From Micromussa lordhowensis (lineage: Eukaryota; Cnidaria; Anthozoa; Scleractinia; Lobophylliidae), in contig OZ026601.1 in the NCBI GenBank assembly GCA_964020085.1, forward strand, positions 16,467,530 through 16,531,529: a stretch of 64,000 nt of DNA, read 5' to 3'. Below the pieces are notes generated by a model. It did no database searches. It was not told the DNA's origin and saw nothing but the letters and a program-made list of their open reading frames with translations. The first letter of the stretch is position 1; each line of letters opens with the position of its first letter. Positions 20,601 through 34,462 of this stretch are shown here, piece by piece. Position numbers and translations under genes: made by a program.

Positions 20601-21883
20601 TTAGTGACCTTCACTGCAGACTGCCTTGTGATGATGTGGAGAAGACGTTACATGTTTGAATTCCCACTCTTCGGCGAATCGTCTGAACTCATGACTTACG
20701 AGTTGCGGTCCATTGTCAGATACGAGAACATCTGGGATTCCATGCCTGCTGAACTGTTCCTTTAAGAACTGTATGATGGTCGGAGAGGTCATGTCAGCCA
20801 CTTCTTGGACTTCCACAAAGTCTGAATAGTAATCTACTAACACGACATACTCTTTCCTATGGAGAGTGAACATGTCAACGGCTACACGACTCCAAGGACG
20901 ATCTGGAACTTTTGAAGTCTGCATGGGCTCTTTGGGGTTCCATGTCTGGAATTCTGCACAGACTGAACACTGCGAGACAGCTTCCTTAATCTCACTGCTC
21001 ATTCCAGGCCAGAAAACTGAATCTCGGGCCTTTCTCAGACACGATTGGATGCCAAGGTGGCTTGAGTGACTTCGTGCAATGATCTCAGGTCTGATCGTCT
21101 TGGGAATGATGATACGTTGGCGCTTGAACAAGATGCCATTATGCAGAGAGATTTCGTCCCGATAGTTCCAGTAATCTCTAATTGGAATAGGTACCTGGCT
21201 TTTCTGTTCAGGCCATCCTACCAACACGGTGGTCTTCAGGGTCTGAAGAACTGTATCCTGCTCTGTCGCTTTCTGCAGCTGAGCTAATCTTTCACTGGAC
21301 ACAATTAATGATTCCAAAGGGTTTAAGGTTTCAACTTCCAATGCAAACACTTGAAACTCTTTGTCTTCCTCTCCTTGGCTAGCGAGGTAGGCTCTGGAAA
21401 GATGATCTGCTATGTACATCTGCGAACCTGGTTTGTATGTGACATCCAGATTGAACCGTTGTAGGCGGAGTAACATCCTTTGCAATCTACATGGGGCTGC
21501 TAACACGGATTTCTTGAAAATGGCTTGAAGAGGCTTGTGGTCAGATTCTACTGTGATCCTTTCTCGTCGGGATATGTACTGGCTGAACCTCTGACAGGCA
21601 AACACGATTGCAAGACATTCTTTCTCTATTTGAGCATACCTTCTCTCGGTTGGTGAGAGTGTTTTTGATGCAAAGGCTACAGGTTGACCGTTCTGAAGAA
21701 GGACTGCGCCCAAACCTTTTTCGCTTGCATCACATTGAAGGGTGACTTCTGCATTGCAATCATAATACTTGAGAATGGGGTGGTTAACCACAAGCTTCTT
21801 TACTTCCTTGAAGGCTGTGTCATGCTGTTTAGCTCATGTGAACTTAGCATCCTTAGAGGTTAGGTCCCTTAGAGGCTGTGCTA
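17693..21883 (-). repeat. Array unit 3 (first with the 14-bp deletion)
   Basis: 4191 bp, with MITE 18551-18780 and LTR 19687-19807. The poly-A run is 11 bases, as in unit 2. The 14-bp deletion lies at about 20622 in the integrase. Confidence 0.95.
19952..21883 (-). pseudogene. Gypsy RNase H and integrase, unit 3, truncated
   Basis: The 14-bp deletion shifts the frame directly after HHHKA, giving the tail VCSEGH and a stop at 20601. The catalytic glutamate of the DDE triad (in NGKAES) and everything after it are lost from this frame. The tail ORF at 20404-19952 remains. Confidence 0.9.
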
Positions 21884-24800
21884 GGAGCCACGCAAAAGAT
21901 CATCGACTAGGATTGTGGGCTATGGCATCATATAGGCCACGAGCGAGCACTGCTAGGCCAAGGAAAGATTAATTTCGTTTCGTTTTATTTTTTCTTAAAA
22001 AGTATTTTATTTTACATGTTATATTTTTCATGTAAATTTGATTTGAAGTATTTCGATATTATTTTTTTTTGTGTAAAGTTTAACTTAACATGAAATAACA
22101 TAATAAATTACGGAAAACTCCCAAAATATTATACAAGTTCCTTATGGAATTCCTAGGCCACCATAATACTCAGCCCCACAGGCATCATGTAAACATGAAT
22201 ACTCAGCCCCACAGGCATCATGTAAACATGAATACTCAGCCCCACAGGCATTGTGCAAACAGTATATTTAGCCCCACAGGCATTAAACATTATGCTGCGC
22301 CCCACAGGCAAAACAGCATCTCACCTGACAGGTGTTATACATAGCAAAAATATATCTGCATCCTATCCAAAGTGGGTAATAGGTTATTGTTATAGCAACT
22401 GGAGATGCCGCGAGATAAAAGCTATTATAAAAGAAAAATATGTTATAATTGAAGGGTTTCGTGCAAAAAGGGGGCATATATCGGTTTTTAGCGGATTTAA
22501 TTTTCTGCAGGATCAAGCTAGTTTTAGGCAGAGTGACTTGTGTTGACATGAAAAACATTGTTCCATAACTGTTTTTGTTGGTTTGTGCTTCATTTTCGCA
22601 AAACAACGCATGCAAAAAAAACTCAGTCTCTGAAAATCAAAAGAAACCCTTTGTTTCACAGACTGAGATGCTCATTTCGCTTAAAAAAAAAAAAACAAAC
22701 AAAAATAGTTTACTAGTTAAATGTTGATTTCACGAAAATACTAGACTGCGAGCAGTCTCTCTTTTCCTCGAAAATCCATGGGGATAAATGGAAGGAAGAA
22801 CGCAAAACAATATGAGCATGACTGCGACGTAAGATACGAGTGGCGCATCTGCCGCCCACGCTAGTTTTGGCATCGCGGCTTCGCATATCACGCTCGGACG
22901 CTCATGTTGATTTCCGTTCCTCGTTCCATTTTTCTCTACGGATTTTTGAGCAAAAGAGACACCGCTCGCAGTCTACAAGAATACGTGATCGCAGAGATGC
23001 TCTTTTGACTTACGGCAGAGCAAAATGTTGACTTTGTGAAGCCTTCAAGGTTACGGTTCTGTCATCTGATCCCAGAAGTTCGAAACACTACAAATCATGC
23101 CGATTTGAAATAAAATTTATGTTATAATCGATTGCTACTTGTTGTCATTATCTGTGTGAATCCCTGCGTCAATAACTTCCAAAAATCCACTTCCTCTTAT
23201 GGTATGTTGCTGTTTACCAGGCCACCAAACCAATGAAACGTCCACTGAGTACGATCGCAATGCATGCCGGGAAGGTTCATTTCGCCTTGTGCGTCCACAA
23301 CCACATTCCGATTGATGCAAGACATGTTTTATAAGTCAAAAACCAGTTCTCCCTTTCCAAACTTTGACACCGGCAACGTTGGCAAAGGGGCCACAACTCA
23401 CGAGAAGCATTTTTTCTTGGGCAAGAACTGCTCTTGGACTTTGCTGCCTGGATCGACCTGATTTCAAATGACGATAACATGAGTATATCCTCGCTCGAAC
23501 ATCAGAGCACATTTTGGTTTTTTAAAACGTGCTGGTGACTTACAGGTTTATCAAGGCTTTATGATGCCTCTCAACCACCAGGCAGGCATGCAAGGTACTT
23601 TAAAACAAGGCTTAAAATATTAATTGACAGAGCTCTAAGGCAACACTATTTCCTTTTGACGCTTGATCAATTCACGTCACAATAACCAATGTTAACAATC
23701 CGTTCCCAGATTTCCGCTTGTGTGCTTTTTTCCCTTGACTCAAAAAAAGTGCAGCTAAGATTCTGTGGGATTTGATTTTGACAATGTTAACAGAAAAAAT
23801 AAGTCAGTTTATATTACTGTTTATATATTAGAAAATTAGCAACAAAAATGTATTACAAAATACACGCATTGTCCCATGGTGTTATGCGAGTCAAAACTGC
23901 GCCATGTGCGATTAGCCAACTCCACTTTAATACCAAATATGGGCATTACAAAATGGTCCAAAACTATGACATAATCGAGCTAACAATAGCTATCATAACA
24001 TCTTCCCCTTTAACGAAATACACTGATAAGCTCCAAAAACAATGAAATAAAAACAAAGAAATGTGAACAGTTTCTCAGAGTCTATAAAGTTCAGTAAACT
24101 AAGTCCTTGAGTCTCTCAGACAGTTCAACTACTCATTTAAAAGTTCAAGAGACAAAATCACTGAATCTCTTTGGTGGTTTCACCACTCTGGTACGGGTGC
24201 GCTTTGTGGGCATTGCAAGCACAGGATTAGGAGGAATATCAGCCACAGAATCAGAAGAGGTACAGGTTGCTGGATCAGGTAAGTTTAGGCTGTTTCCTTT
24301 TGGATCAGGAGCGGCAGCATCAGCAACAGGCTGTTCATTGGGATCTTCTGAGGGCACTTTCTGGGCAGTATTGGATGCTGACTGTTCCTTGGGCTTAAGA
24401 AAGTGTCTGTTTCGGCGAATGTTATCGCTCCCAGTGTTCACCAGATAGGATCTGTCTGACAGCTGTTCAACAAGGGTTCCAGCTTGCCAAATATGTCCTT
24501 TTTTGAGAGGTGCGACTCTAACTTCTTGTCCAACTTCCAGCTGTGGTAGTGGGTGTGCTGACCGATCGTAATAGCTCTTTGCTTTCTGCCTTTTCAACTC
24601 GATTTTCTTTTCAACACCTTCAACAACTTAAGGGCGGAGCAGGGTTGAGGCTGTTGGCTTTAGTGTCTTTGTTCTTCATGACATGAGTCTTTGTGCTGGA
24701 CTTGATCCAATGGTTTCAACAGGTGTGTTTCTGTATTCTAACAGGGCAAGCCATGGATCTCTGCCATCCCGGAGGGCTTTCTTGAACAAGTTCTTAGTGA

Positions 24801-26076
24801 CCTTCACTGCAGACTGCCTTGTGATGATGTGGAGAAGACGTTACATGTTTGAATTCCCACTCTTCGGCGAATCGTCTGAACTCATGACTTACGAGTTGCG
24901 GTCCATTGTCAGATACGAGAACATCTGGGATTCCATGCCTGCTGAACTGTTCCTTTAAGAACTGTATGATGGTCGGAGAGGTCATGTCAGCCACTTCTTG
25001 GACTTCCACAAAGTCTGAATAGTAATCTACTAACACGACATACTCTTTCCTATGGAGAGTGAACATGTCAACGGCTACACGACTCCAAGGACGATCTGGA
25101 ACTTTTGAAGTCTGCATGGGCTCTTTGGGGTTCCATGTCTGGAATTCTGCACAGACTGAACACTGCGAGACAGCTTCCTTAATCTCACTGCTCATTCCAG
25201 GCCAGAAAACTGAATCTCGGGCCTTTCTCAGACACGATTGGATGCCAAGGTGGCTTGAGTGACTTCGTGCAATGATCTCAGGTCTGATCGTCTTGGGAAT
25301 GATGATACGTTGGCGCTTGAACAAGATGCCATTATGCAGAGAGATTTCGTCCCGATAGTTCCAGTAATCTCTAATTGGAATAGGTACCTGGCTTTTCTGT
25401 TCAGGCCATCCTACCAACACGGTGGTCTTCAGGGTCTGAAGAACTGTATCCTGCTCTGTCGCTTTCTGCAGCTGAGCTAATCTTTCACTGGACACAATTA
25501 ATGATTCCAAAGGGTTTAAGGTTTCAACTTCCAATGCAAACACTTGAAACTCTTTGTCTTCCTCTCCTTGGCTAGCGAGGTAGGCTCTGGAAAGATGATC
25601 TGCTATGTACATCTGCGAACCTGGTTTGTATGTGACATCCAGATTGAACCGTTGTAGGCGGAGTAACATCCTTTGCAATCTACATGGGGCTGCTAACACG
25701 GATTTCTTGAAAATGGCTTGAAGAGGCTTGTGGTCAGATTCTACTGTGATCCTTTCTCGTCGGGATATGTACTGGCTGAACCTCTGACAGGCAAACACGA
25801 TTGCAAGACATTCTTTCTCTATTTGAGCATACCTTCTCTCGGTTGGTGAGAGTGTTTTTGATGCAAAGGCTACAGGTTGACCGTTCTGAAGAAGGACTGC
25901 GCCCAAACCTTTTTCGCTTGCATCACATTGAAGGGTGACTTCTGCATTGCAATCATAATACTTGAGAATGGGGTGGTTAACCACAAGCTTCTTTACTTCC
26001 TTGAAGGCTGTGTCATGCTGTTTAGCTCATGTGAACTTAGCATCCTTAGAGGTTAGGTCCCTTAGAGGCTGTGCTA
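21884..26076 (-). repeat. Array unit 4
   Basis: 4193 bp, with MITE 22744-22973 and LTR 23880-24000. It carries the 14-bp deletion and a 13-base poly-A run. Confidence 0.95.
24145..26076 (-). pseudogene. Gypsy RNase H and integrase, unit 4, truncated
   Basis: Same deletion and premature end (24794) as unit 3; tail ORF at 24597-24145. Confidence 0.9.
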
Positions 26077-29000
26077 GGAGCCACGCAAAAGATCATCGAC
26101 TAGGATTGTGGGCTATGGCATCATATAGGCCACGAGCGAGCACTGCTAGGCCAAGGAAAGATTAATTTCGTTTCGTTTTATTTTTTCTTAAAAAGTATTT
26201 TATTTTACATGTTATATTTTTCATGTAAATTTGATTTGAAGTATTTCGATATTATTTTTTTTTGTGTAAAGTTTAACTTAACATGAAATAACATAATAAA
26301 TTACGGAAAACTCCCAAAATATTATACAAGTTCCTTATGGAATTCCTAGGCCACCATAATACTCAGCCCCACAGGCATCATGTAAACATGAATACTCAGC
26401 CCCACAGGCATCATGTAAACATGAATACTCAGCCCCACAGGCATTGTGCAAACAGTATATTTAGCCCCACAGGCATTAAACATTATGCTGCGCCCCACAG
26501 GCAAAACAGCATCTCACCTGACAGGTGTTATACATAGCAAAAATATATCTGCATCCTATCCAAAGTGGGTAATAGGTTATTGTTATAGCAACTGGAGATG
26601 CCGCGAGATAAAAGCTATTATAAAAGAAAAATATGTTATAATTGAAGGGTTTCGTGCAAAAAGGGGGCATATATCGGTTTTTAGCGGATTTAATTTTCTG
26701 CAGGATCAAGCTAGTTTTAGGCAGAGTGACTTGTGTTGACATGAAAAACATTGTTCCATAACTGTTTTTGTTGGTTTGTGCTTCATTTTCGCAAAACAAC
26801 GCATGCAAAAAAAACTCAGTCTCTGAAAATCAAAAGAAACCCTTTGTTTCACAGACTGAGATGCTCATTTCGCTTAAAAAAAAAAAAACAAACAAAAATA
26901 GTTTACTAGTTAAATGTTGATTTCACGAAAATACTAGACTGCGAGCAGTCTCTCTTTTCCTCGAAAATCCATGGGGATAAATGGAAGGAAGAACGCAAAA
27001 CAATATGAGCATGACTGCGACGTAAGATACGAGTGGCGCATCTGCCGCCCACGCTAGTTTTGGCATCGCGGCTTCGCATATCACGCTCGGACGCTCATGT
27101 TGATTTCCGTTCCTCGTTCCATTTTTCTCTACGGATTTTTGAGCAAAAGAGACACCGCTCGCAGTCTACAAGAATACGTGATCGCAGAGATGCTCTTTTG
27201 ACTTACGGCAGAGCAAAATGTTGACTTTGTGAAGCCTTCAAGGTTACGGTTCTGTCATCTGATCCCAGAAGTTCGAAACACTACAAATCATGCCAATTTG
27301 AAATAAAATTTATGTTATAATCGATTGCTACTTGTTGTCATTATCTGTGTGAATCCCTGCGTCAATAACTTCCAAAAATCCACTTCCTCTTATGGTATGT
27401 TGCTGTTTACCAGGCCACCAAACCAATGAAACGTCCACTGAGTACGATCGCAATGCATGCCGGGAAGGTTCATTTCGCCTTGTGCGTCCACAACCACATT
27501 CCGATTGATGCAAGACATGTTTTATAAGTCAAAAACCAGTTCTCCCTTTCCAAACTTTGACACCGGCAACGTTGGCAAAGGGGCCACAACTCACGAGAAG
27601 CATTTTTTCTTGGGCAAGAACTGCTCTTGGACTTTGCTGCCTGGATCGACCTGATTTCAAATGACGATAACATGAGTATATCCTCGCTCGAACATCAGAG
27701 CACATTTTGGTTTTTTAAAACGTGCTGGTGACTTACAGGTTTATCAAGGCTTTATGATGCCTCTCAACCACCAGGCAGGCATGCAAGGTACTTTAAAACA
27801 AGGCTTAAAATATTAATTGACAGAGCTCTAAGGCAACACTATTTCCTTTTGACGCTTGATCAATTCACGTCACAATAACCAATGTTAACAATCCGTTCCC
27901 AGATTTCCGCTTGTGTGCTTTTTTCCCTTGACTCAAAAAAAGTGCAGCTAAGATTCTGTGGGATTTGATTTTGACAATGTTAACAGAAAAAATAAGTCAG
28001 TTTATATTACTGTTTATATATTAGAAAATTAGCAACAAAAATGTATTACAAAATACACGCATTGTCCCATGGTGTTATGCGAGTCAAAACTGCGCCATGT
28101 GCGATTAGCCAACTCCACTTTAATACCAAATATGGGCATTACAAAATGGTCCAAAACTATGACATAATCGAGCTAACAATAGCTATCATAACATCTTCCC
28201 CTTTAACGAAATACACTGATAAGCTCCAAAAACAATGAAATAAAAACAAAGAAATGTGAACAGTTTCTCAGAGTCTATAAAGTTCAGTAAACTAAGTCCT
28301 TGAGTCTCTCAGACAGTTCAACTACTCATTTAAAAGTTCAAGAGACAAAATCACTGAATCTCTTTGGTGGTTTCACCACTCTGGTACGGGTGCGCTTTGT
28401 GGGCATTGCAAGCACAGGATTAGGAGGAATATCAGCCACAGAATCAGAAGAGGTACAGGTTGCTGGATCAGGTAAGTTTAGGCTGTTTCCTTTTGGATCA
28501 GGAGCGGCAGCATCAGCAACAGGCTGTTCATTGGGATCTTCTGAGGGCACTTTCTGGGCAGTATTGGATGCTGACTGTTCCTTGGGCTTAAGAAAGTGTC
28601 TGTTTCGGCGAATGTTATCGCTCCCAGTGTTCACCAGATAGGATCTGTCTGACAGCTGTTCAACAAGGGTTCCAGCTTGCCAAATATGTCCTTTTTTGAG
28701 AGGTGCGACTCTAACTTCTTGTCCAACTTCCAGCTGTGGTAGTGGGTGTGCTGACCGATCGTAATAGCTCTTTGCTTTCTGCCTTTTCAACTCGATTTTC
28801 TTTTCAACACCTTCAACAACTTAAGGGCGGAGCAGGGTTGAGGCTGTTGGCTTTAGTGTCTTTGTTCTTCATGACATGAGTCTTTGTGCTGGACTTGATC
28901 CAATGGTTTCAACAGGTGTGTTTCTGTATTCTAACAGGGCAAGCCATGGATCTCTGCCATCCCGGAGGGCTTTCTTGAACAAGTTCTTAGTGACCTTCAC

Positions 29001-30269
29001 TGCAGACTGCCTTGTGATGATGTGGAGAAGACGTTACATGTTTGAATTCCCACTCTTCGGCGAATCGTCTGAACTCATGACTTACGAGTTGCGGTCCATT
29101 GTCAGATACGAGAACATCTGGGATTCCATGCCTGCTGAACTGTTCCTTTAAGAACTGTATGATGGTCGGAGAGGTCATGTCAGCCACTTCTTGGACTTCC
29201 ACAAAGTCTGAATAGTAATCTACTAACACGACATACTCTTTCCTATGGAGAGTGAACATGTCAACGGCTACACGACTCCAAGGACGATCTGGAACTTTTG
29301 AAGTCTGCATGGGCTCTTTGGGGTTCCATGTCTGGAATTCTGCACAGACTGAACACTGCGAGACAGCTTCCTTAATCTCACTGCTCATTCCAGGCCAGAA
29401 AACTGAATCTCGGGCCTTTCTCAGACACGATTGGATGCCAAGGTGGCTTGAGTGACTTCGTGCAATGATCTCAGGTCTGATCGTCTTGGGAATGATGATA
29501 CGTTGGCGCTTGAACAAGATGCCATTATGCAGAGAGATTTCGTCCCGATAGTTCCAGTAATCTCTAATTGGAATAGGTACCTGGCTTTTCTGTTCAGGCC
29601 ATCCTACCAACACGGTGGTCTTCAGGGTCTGAAGAACTGTATCCTGCTCTGTCGCTTTCTGCAGCTGAGCTAATCTTTCACTGGACACAATTAATGATTC
29701 CAAAGGGTTTAAGGTTTCAACTTCCAATGCAAACACTTGAAACTCTTTGTCTTCCTCTCCTTGGCTAGCGAGGTAGGCTCTGGAAAGATGATCTGCTATG
29801 TACATCTGCGAACCTGGTTTGTATGTGACATCCAGATTGAACCGTTGTAGGCGGAGTAACATCCTTTGCAATCTACATGGGGCTGCTAACACGGATTTCT
29901 TGAAAATGGCTTGAAGAGGCTTGTGGTCAGATTCTACTGTGATCCTTTCTCGTCGGGATATGTACTGGCTGAACCTCTGACAGGCAAACACGATTGCAAG
30001 ACATTCTTTCTCTATTTGAGCATACCTTCTCTCGGTTGGTGAGAGTGTTTTTGATGCAAAGGCTACAGGTTGACCGTTCTGAAGAAGGACTGCGCCCAAA
30101 CCTTTTTCGCTTGCATCACATTGAAGGGTGACTTCTGCATTGCAATCATAATACTTGAGAATGGGGTGGTTAACCACAAGCTTCTTTACTTCCTTGAAGG
30201 CTGTGTCATGCTGTTTAGCTCATGTGAACTTAGCATCCTTAGAGGTTAGGTCCCTTAGAGGCTGTGCTA
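26077..30269 (-). repeat. Array unit 5
   Basis: 4193 bp, with MITE 26937-27166 and LTR 28073-28193. It carries the 14-bp deletion. A private base change is ATGCCAATTTG near 27294 (GCCGATTTG elsewhere). Confidence 0.95.
28338..30269 (-). pseudogene. Gypsy RNase H and integrase, unit 5, truncated
   Basis: Same deletion and premature end (28987) as units 3 and 4; tail ORF at 28790-28338. Confidence 0.9.
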
Positions 30270-33200
30270 GGAGCCACGCAAAAGATCATCGACTAGGATT
30301 GTGGGCTATGGCATCATATAGGCCACGAGCGAGCACTGCTAGGCCAAGGAAAGATTAATTTCGTTTCGTTTTATTTTTTCTTAAAAAGTATTTTATTTTA
30401 CATGTTATATTTTTCATGTAAATTTGATTTGAAGTATTTCGATATTATTTTTTTTTGTGTAAAGTTTAACTTAACATGAAATAACATAATAAATTACGGA
30501 AAACTCCCAAAATATTATACAAGTTCCTTATGGAATTCCTAGGCCACCATAATACTCAGCCCCACAGGCATCATGTAAACATGAATACTCAGCCCCACAG
30601 GCATCATGTAAACATGAATACTCAGCCCCACAGGCATTGTGCAAACAGTATATTTAGCCCCACAGGCATTAAACATTATGCTGCGCCCCACAGGCAAAAC
30701 AGCATCTCACCTGACAGGTGTTATACATAGCAAAAATATATCTGCATCCTATCCAAAGTGGGTAATAGGTTATTGTTATAGCAACTGGAGATGCCGCGAG
30801 ATAAAAGCTATTATAAAAGAAAAATATGTTATAATTGAAGGGTTTCGTGCAAAAAGGGGGCATATATCGGTTTTTAGCGGATTTAATTTTCTGCAGGATC
30901 AAGCTAGTTTTAGGCAGAGTGACTTGTGTTGACATGAAAAACATTGTTCCATAACTGTTTTTGTTGGTTTGTGCTTCATTTTCGCAAAACAACGCATGCA
31001 AAAAAAACTCAGTCTCTGAAAATCAAAAGAAACCCTTTGTTTCACAGACTGAGATGCTCATTTCGCTTAAAAAAAAAAAAACAAACAAAAATAGTTTACT
31101 AGTTAAATGTTGATTTCACGAAAATACTAGACTGCGAGCAGTCTCTCTTTTCCTCGAAAATCCATGGGGATAAATGGAAGGAAGAACGCAAAACAATATG
31201 AGCATGACTGCGACGTAAGATACGAGTGGTGCATCTGCCGCCCACGCTAGTTTTGGCATCGCGGCTTCGCATATCACGCTCGGACGCTCATGTTGATTTC
31301 CGTTCCTCGTTCCATTTTTCTCTACGGATTTTTGAGCAAAAGAGACACCGCTCGCAGTCTACAAGAATACGTGATCGCAGAGATGCTCTTTTGACTTACG
31401 GCAGAGCAAAATGTTGACTTTGTGAAGCCTTCAAGGTTACGGTTCTGTCATCTGATCCCAGAAGTTCGAAACACTACAAATCATGCCGATTTGAAATAAA
31501 ATTTATGTTATAATCGATTGCTACTTGTTGTCATTATCTGTGTGAATCCCTGCGTCAATAACTTCCAAAAATCCACTTCCTCTTATGGTATGTTGCTGTT
31601 TACCAGGCCACCAAACCAATGAAACGTCCACTGAGTACGATCGCAATGCATGCCGGGAAGGTTCATTTCGCCTTGTGCGTCCACAACCACATTCCGATTG
31701 ATGCAAGACATGTTTTATAAGTCAAAAACCAGTTCTCCCTTTCCAAACTTTGACACCGGCAACGTTGGCAAAGGGGCCACAACTCACGAGAAGCATTTTT
31801 TCTTGGGCAAGAACTGCTCTTGGACTTTGCTGCCTGGATCGACCTGATTTCAAATGACGATAACATGAGTATATCCTCGCTCGAACATCAGAGCACATTT
31901 TGGTTTTTTAAAACGTGCTGGTGACTTACAGGTTTATCAAGGCTTTATGATGCCTCTCAACCACCAGGCAGGCATGCAAGGTACTTTAAAACAAGGCTTA
32001 AAATATTAATTGACAGAGCTCTAAGGCAACACTATTTCCTTTTGACGCTTGATCAATTCACGTCACAATAACCAATGTTAACAATCCGTTCCCAGATTTC
32101 CGCTTGTGTGCTTTTTTCCCTTGACTCAAAAAAAGTGCAGCTAAGATTCTGTGGGATTTGATTTTGACAATGTTAACAGAAAAAATAAGTCAGTTTATAT
32201 TACTGTTTATATATTAGAAAATTAGCAACAAAAATGTATTACAAAATACACGCATTGTCCCATGGTGTTATGCGAGTCAAAACTGCGCCATGTGCGATTA
32301 GCCAACTCCACTTTAATACCAAATATGGGCATTACAAAATGGTCCAAAACTATGACATAATCGAGCTAACAATAGCTATCATAACATCTTCCCCTTTAAC
32401 GAAATACACTGATAAGCTCCAAAAACAATGAAATAAAAACAAAGAAATGTGAACAGTTTCTCAGAGTCTATAAAGTTCAGTAAACTAAGTCCTTGAGTCT
32501 CTCAGACAGTTCAACTACTCATTTAAAAGTTCAAGAGACAAAATCACTGAATCTCTTTGGTGGTTTCACCACTCTGGTACGGGTGTGCTTTGTGGGCATT
32601 GCAAGCACAGGATTAGGAGGAATATCAGCCACAGAATCAGAAGAGGTACAGGTTGCTGGATCAGGTAAGTTTAGGCTGTTTCCTTTTGGATCAGGAGCGG
32701 CAGCATCAGCAACAGGCTGTTCATTGGGATCTTCTGAGGGCACTTTCTGGGCAGTATTGGATGCTGACTGTTCCTTGGGCTTAAGAAAGTGTCTGTTTCG
32801 GCGAATGTTATCGCTCCCAGTGTTCACCAGATAGGATCTGTCTGACAGCTGTTCAACAAGGGTTCCAGCTTGCCAAATATGTCCTTTTTTGAGAGGTGCG
32901 ACTCTAACTTCTTGTCCAACTTCCAGCTGTGGTAGTGGGTGTGCTGACCGATCGTAATAGCTCTTTGCTTTCTGCCTTTTCAACTCGATTTTCTTTTCAA
33001 CACCTTCAACAACTTAAGGGCGGAGCAGGGTTGAGGCTGTTGGCTTTAGTGTCTTTGTTCTTCATGACATGAGTCTTTGTGCTGGACTTGATCCAATGGT
33101 TTCAACAGGTGTGTTTCTGTATTCTAACAGGGCAAGCCATGGATCTCTGCCATCCCGGAGGGCTTTCTTGAACAAGTTCTTAGTGACCTTCACTGCAGAC

Positions 33201-34462
33201 TGCCTTGTGATGATGTGGAGAAGACGTTACATGTTTGAATTCCCACTCTTCGGCGAATCGTCTGAACTCATGACTTACGAGTTGCGGTCCATTGTCAGAT
33301 ACGAGAACATCTGGGATTCCATGCCTGCTGAACTGTTCCTTTAAGAACTGTATGATGGTCGGAGAGGTCATGTCAGCCACTTCTTGGACTTCCACAAAGT
33401 CTGAATAGTAATCTACTAACACGACATACTCTTTCCTATGGAGAGTGAACATGTCAACGGCTACACGACTCCAAGGACGATCTGGAACTTTTGAAGTCTG
33501 CATGGGCTCTTTGGGGTTCCATGTCTGGAATTCTGCACAGACTGAACACTGCGAGACAGCTTCCTTAATCTCACTGCTCATTCCAGGCCAGAAAACTGAA
33601 TCTCGGGCCTTTCTCAGACACGATTGGATGCCAAGGTGGCTTGAGTGACTTCGTGCAATGATCTCAGGTCTGATCGTCTTGGGAATGATGATACGTTGGC
33701 GCTTGAACAAGATGCCATTATGCAGAGAGATTTCGTCCCGATAGTTCCAGTAATCTCTAATTGGAATAGGTACCTGGCTTTTCTGTTCAGGCCATCCTAC
33801 CAACACGGTGGTCTTCAGGGTCTGAAGAACTGTATCCTGCTCTGTCGCTTTCTGCAGCTGAGCTAATCTTTCACTGGACACAATTAATGATTCCAAAGGG
33901 TTTAAGGTTTCAACTTCCAATGCAAACACTTGAAACTCTTTGTCTTCCTCTCCTTGGCTAGCGAGGTAGGCTCTGGAAAGATGATCTGCTATGTACATCT
34001 GCGAACCTGGTTTGTATGTGACATCCAGATTGAACCGTTGTAGGCGGAGTAACATCCTTTGCAATCTACATGGGGCTGCTAACACGGATTTCTTGAAAAT
34101 GGCTTGAAGAGGCTTGTGGTCAGATTCTACTGTGATCCTTTCTCATCGGGATATGTACTGGCTGAACCTCTGACAGGCAAACACGATTGCAAGACATTCT
34201 TTCTCTATTTGAGCATACCTTCTCTCGGTTGGTGAGAGTGTTTTTGATGCAAAGGCTACAGGTTGACCGTTCTGAAGAAGGACTGCGCCCAAACCTTTTT
34301 CGCTTGCATCACATTGAAGGGTGACTTCTGCATTGCAATCATAATACTTGAGAATGGGGTGGTTAACCAAAAGCTTCTTTACTTCCTTGAAGGCTGTGTC
34401 ATGCTGTTTAGCTCATGTGAACTTAGCATCCTTAGAGGTTAGGTCCCTTAGAGGCTGTGCTA
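30270..34462 (-). repeat. Array unit 6 (deletion plus private changes)
   Basis: 4193 bp, with MITE 31130-31359 and LTR 32266-32386. It carries the 14-bp deletion. Private changes are GTGGTGCATC at about 31229, GGGTGTGCTT at about 32585 and TCTCATCGGG at 34141. It has CCAAAAGC like units 1, 7 and 8. Confidence 0.95.
32531..34462 (-). pseudogene. Gypsy RNase H and integrase, unit 6, two breaks
   Basis: Besides the 14-bp deletion, a CGA to TGA change at 34145-34143 stops RNase H after QYISR. The change is C to T at a CpG on the coding strand, the signature of methyl-cytosine deamination. The remaining frame runs from 34085 to 33180. Confidence 0.9.
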
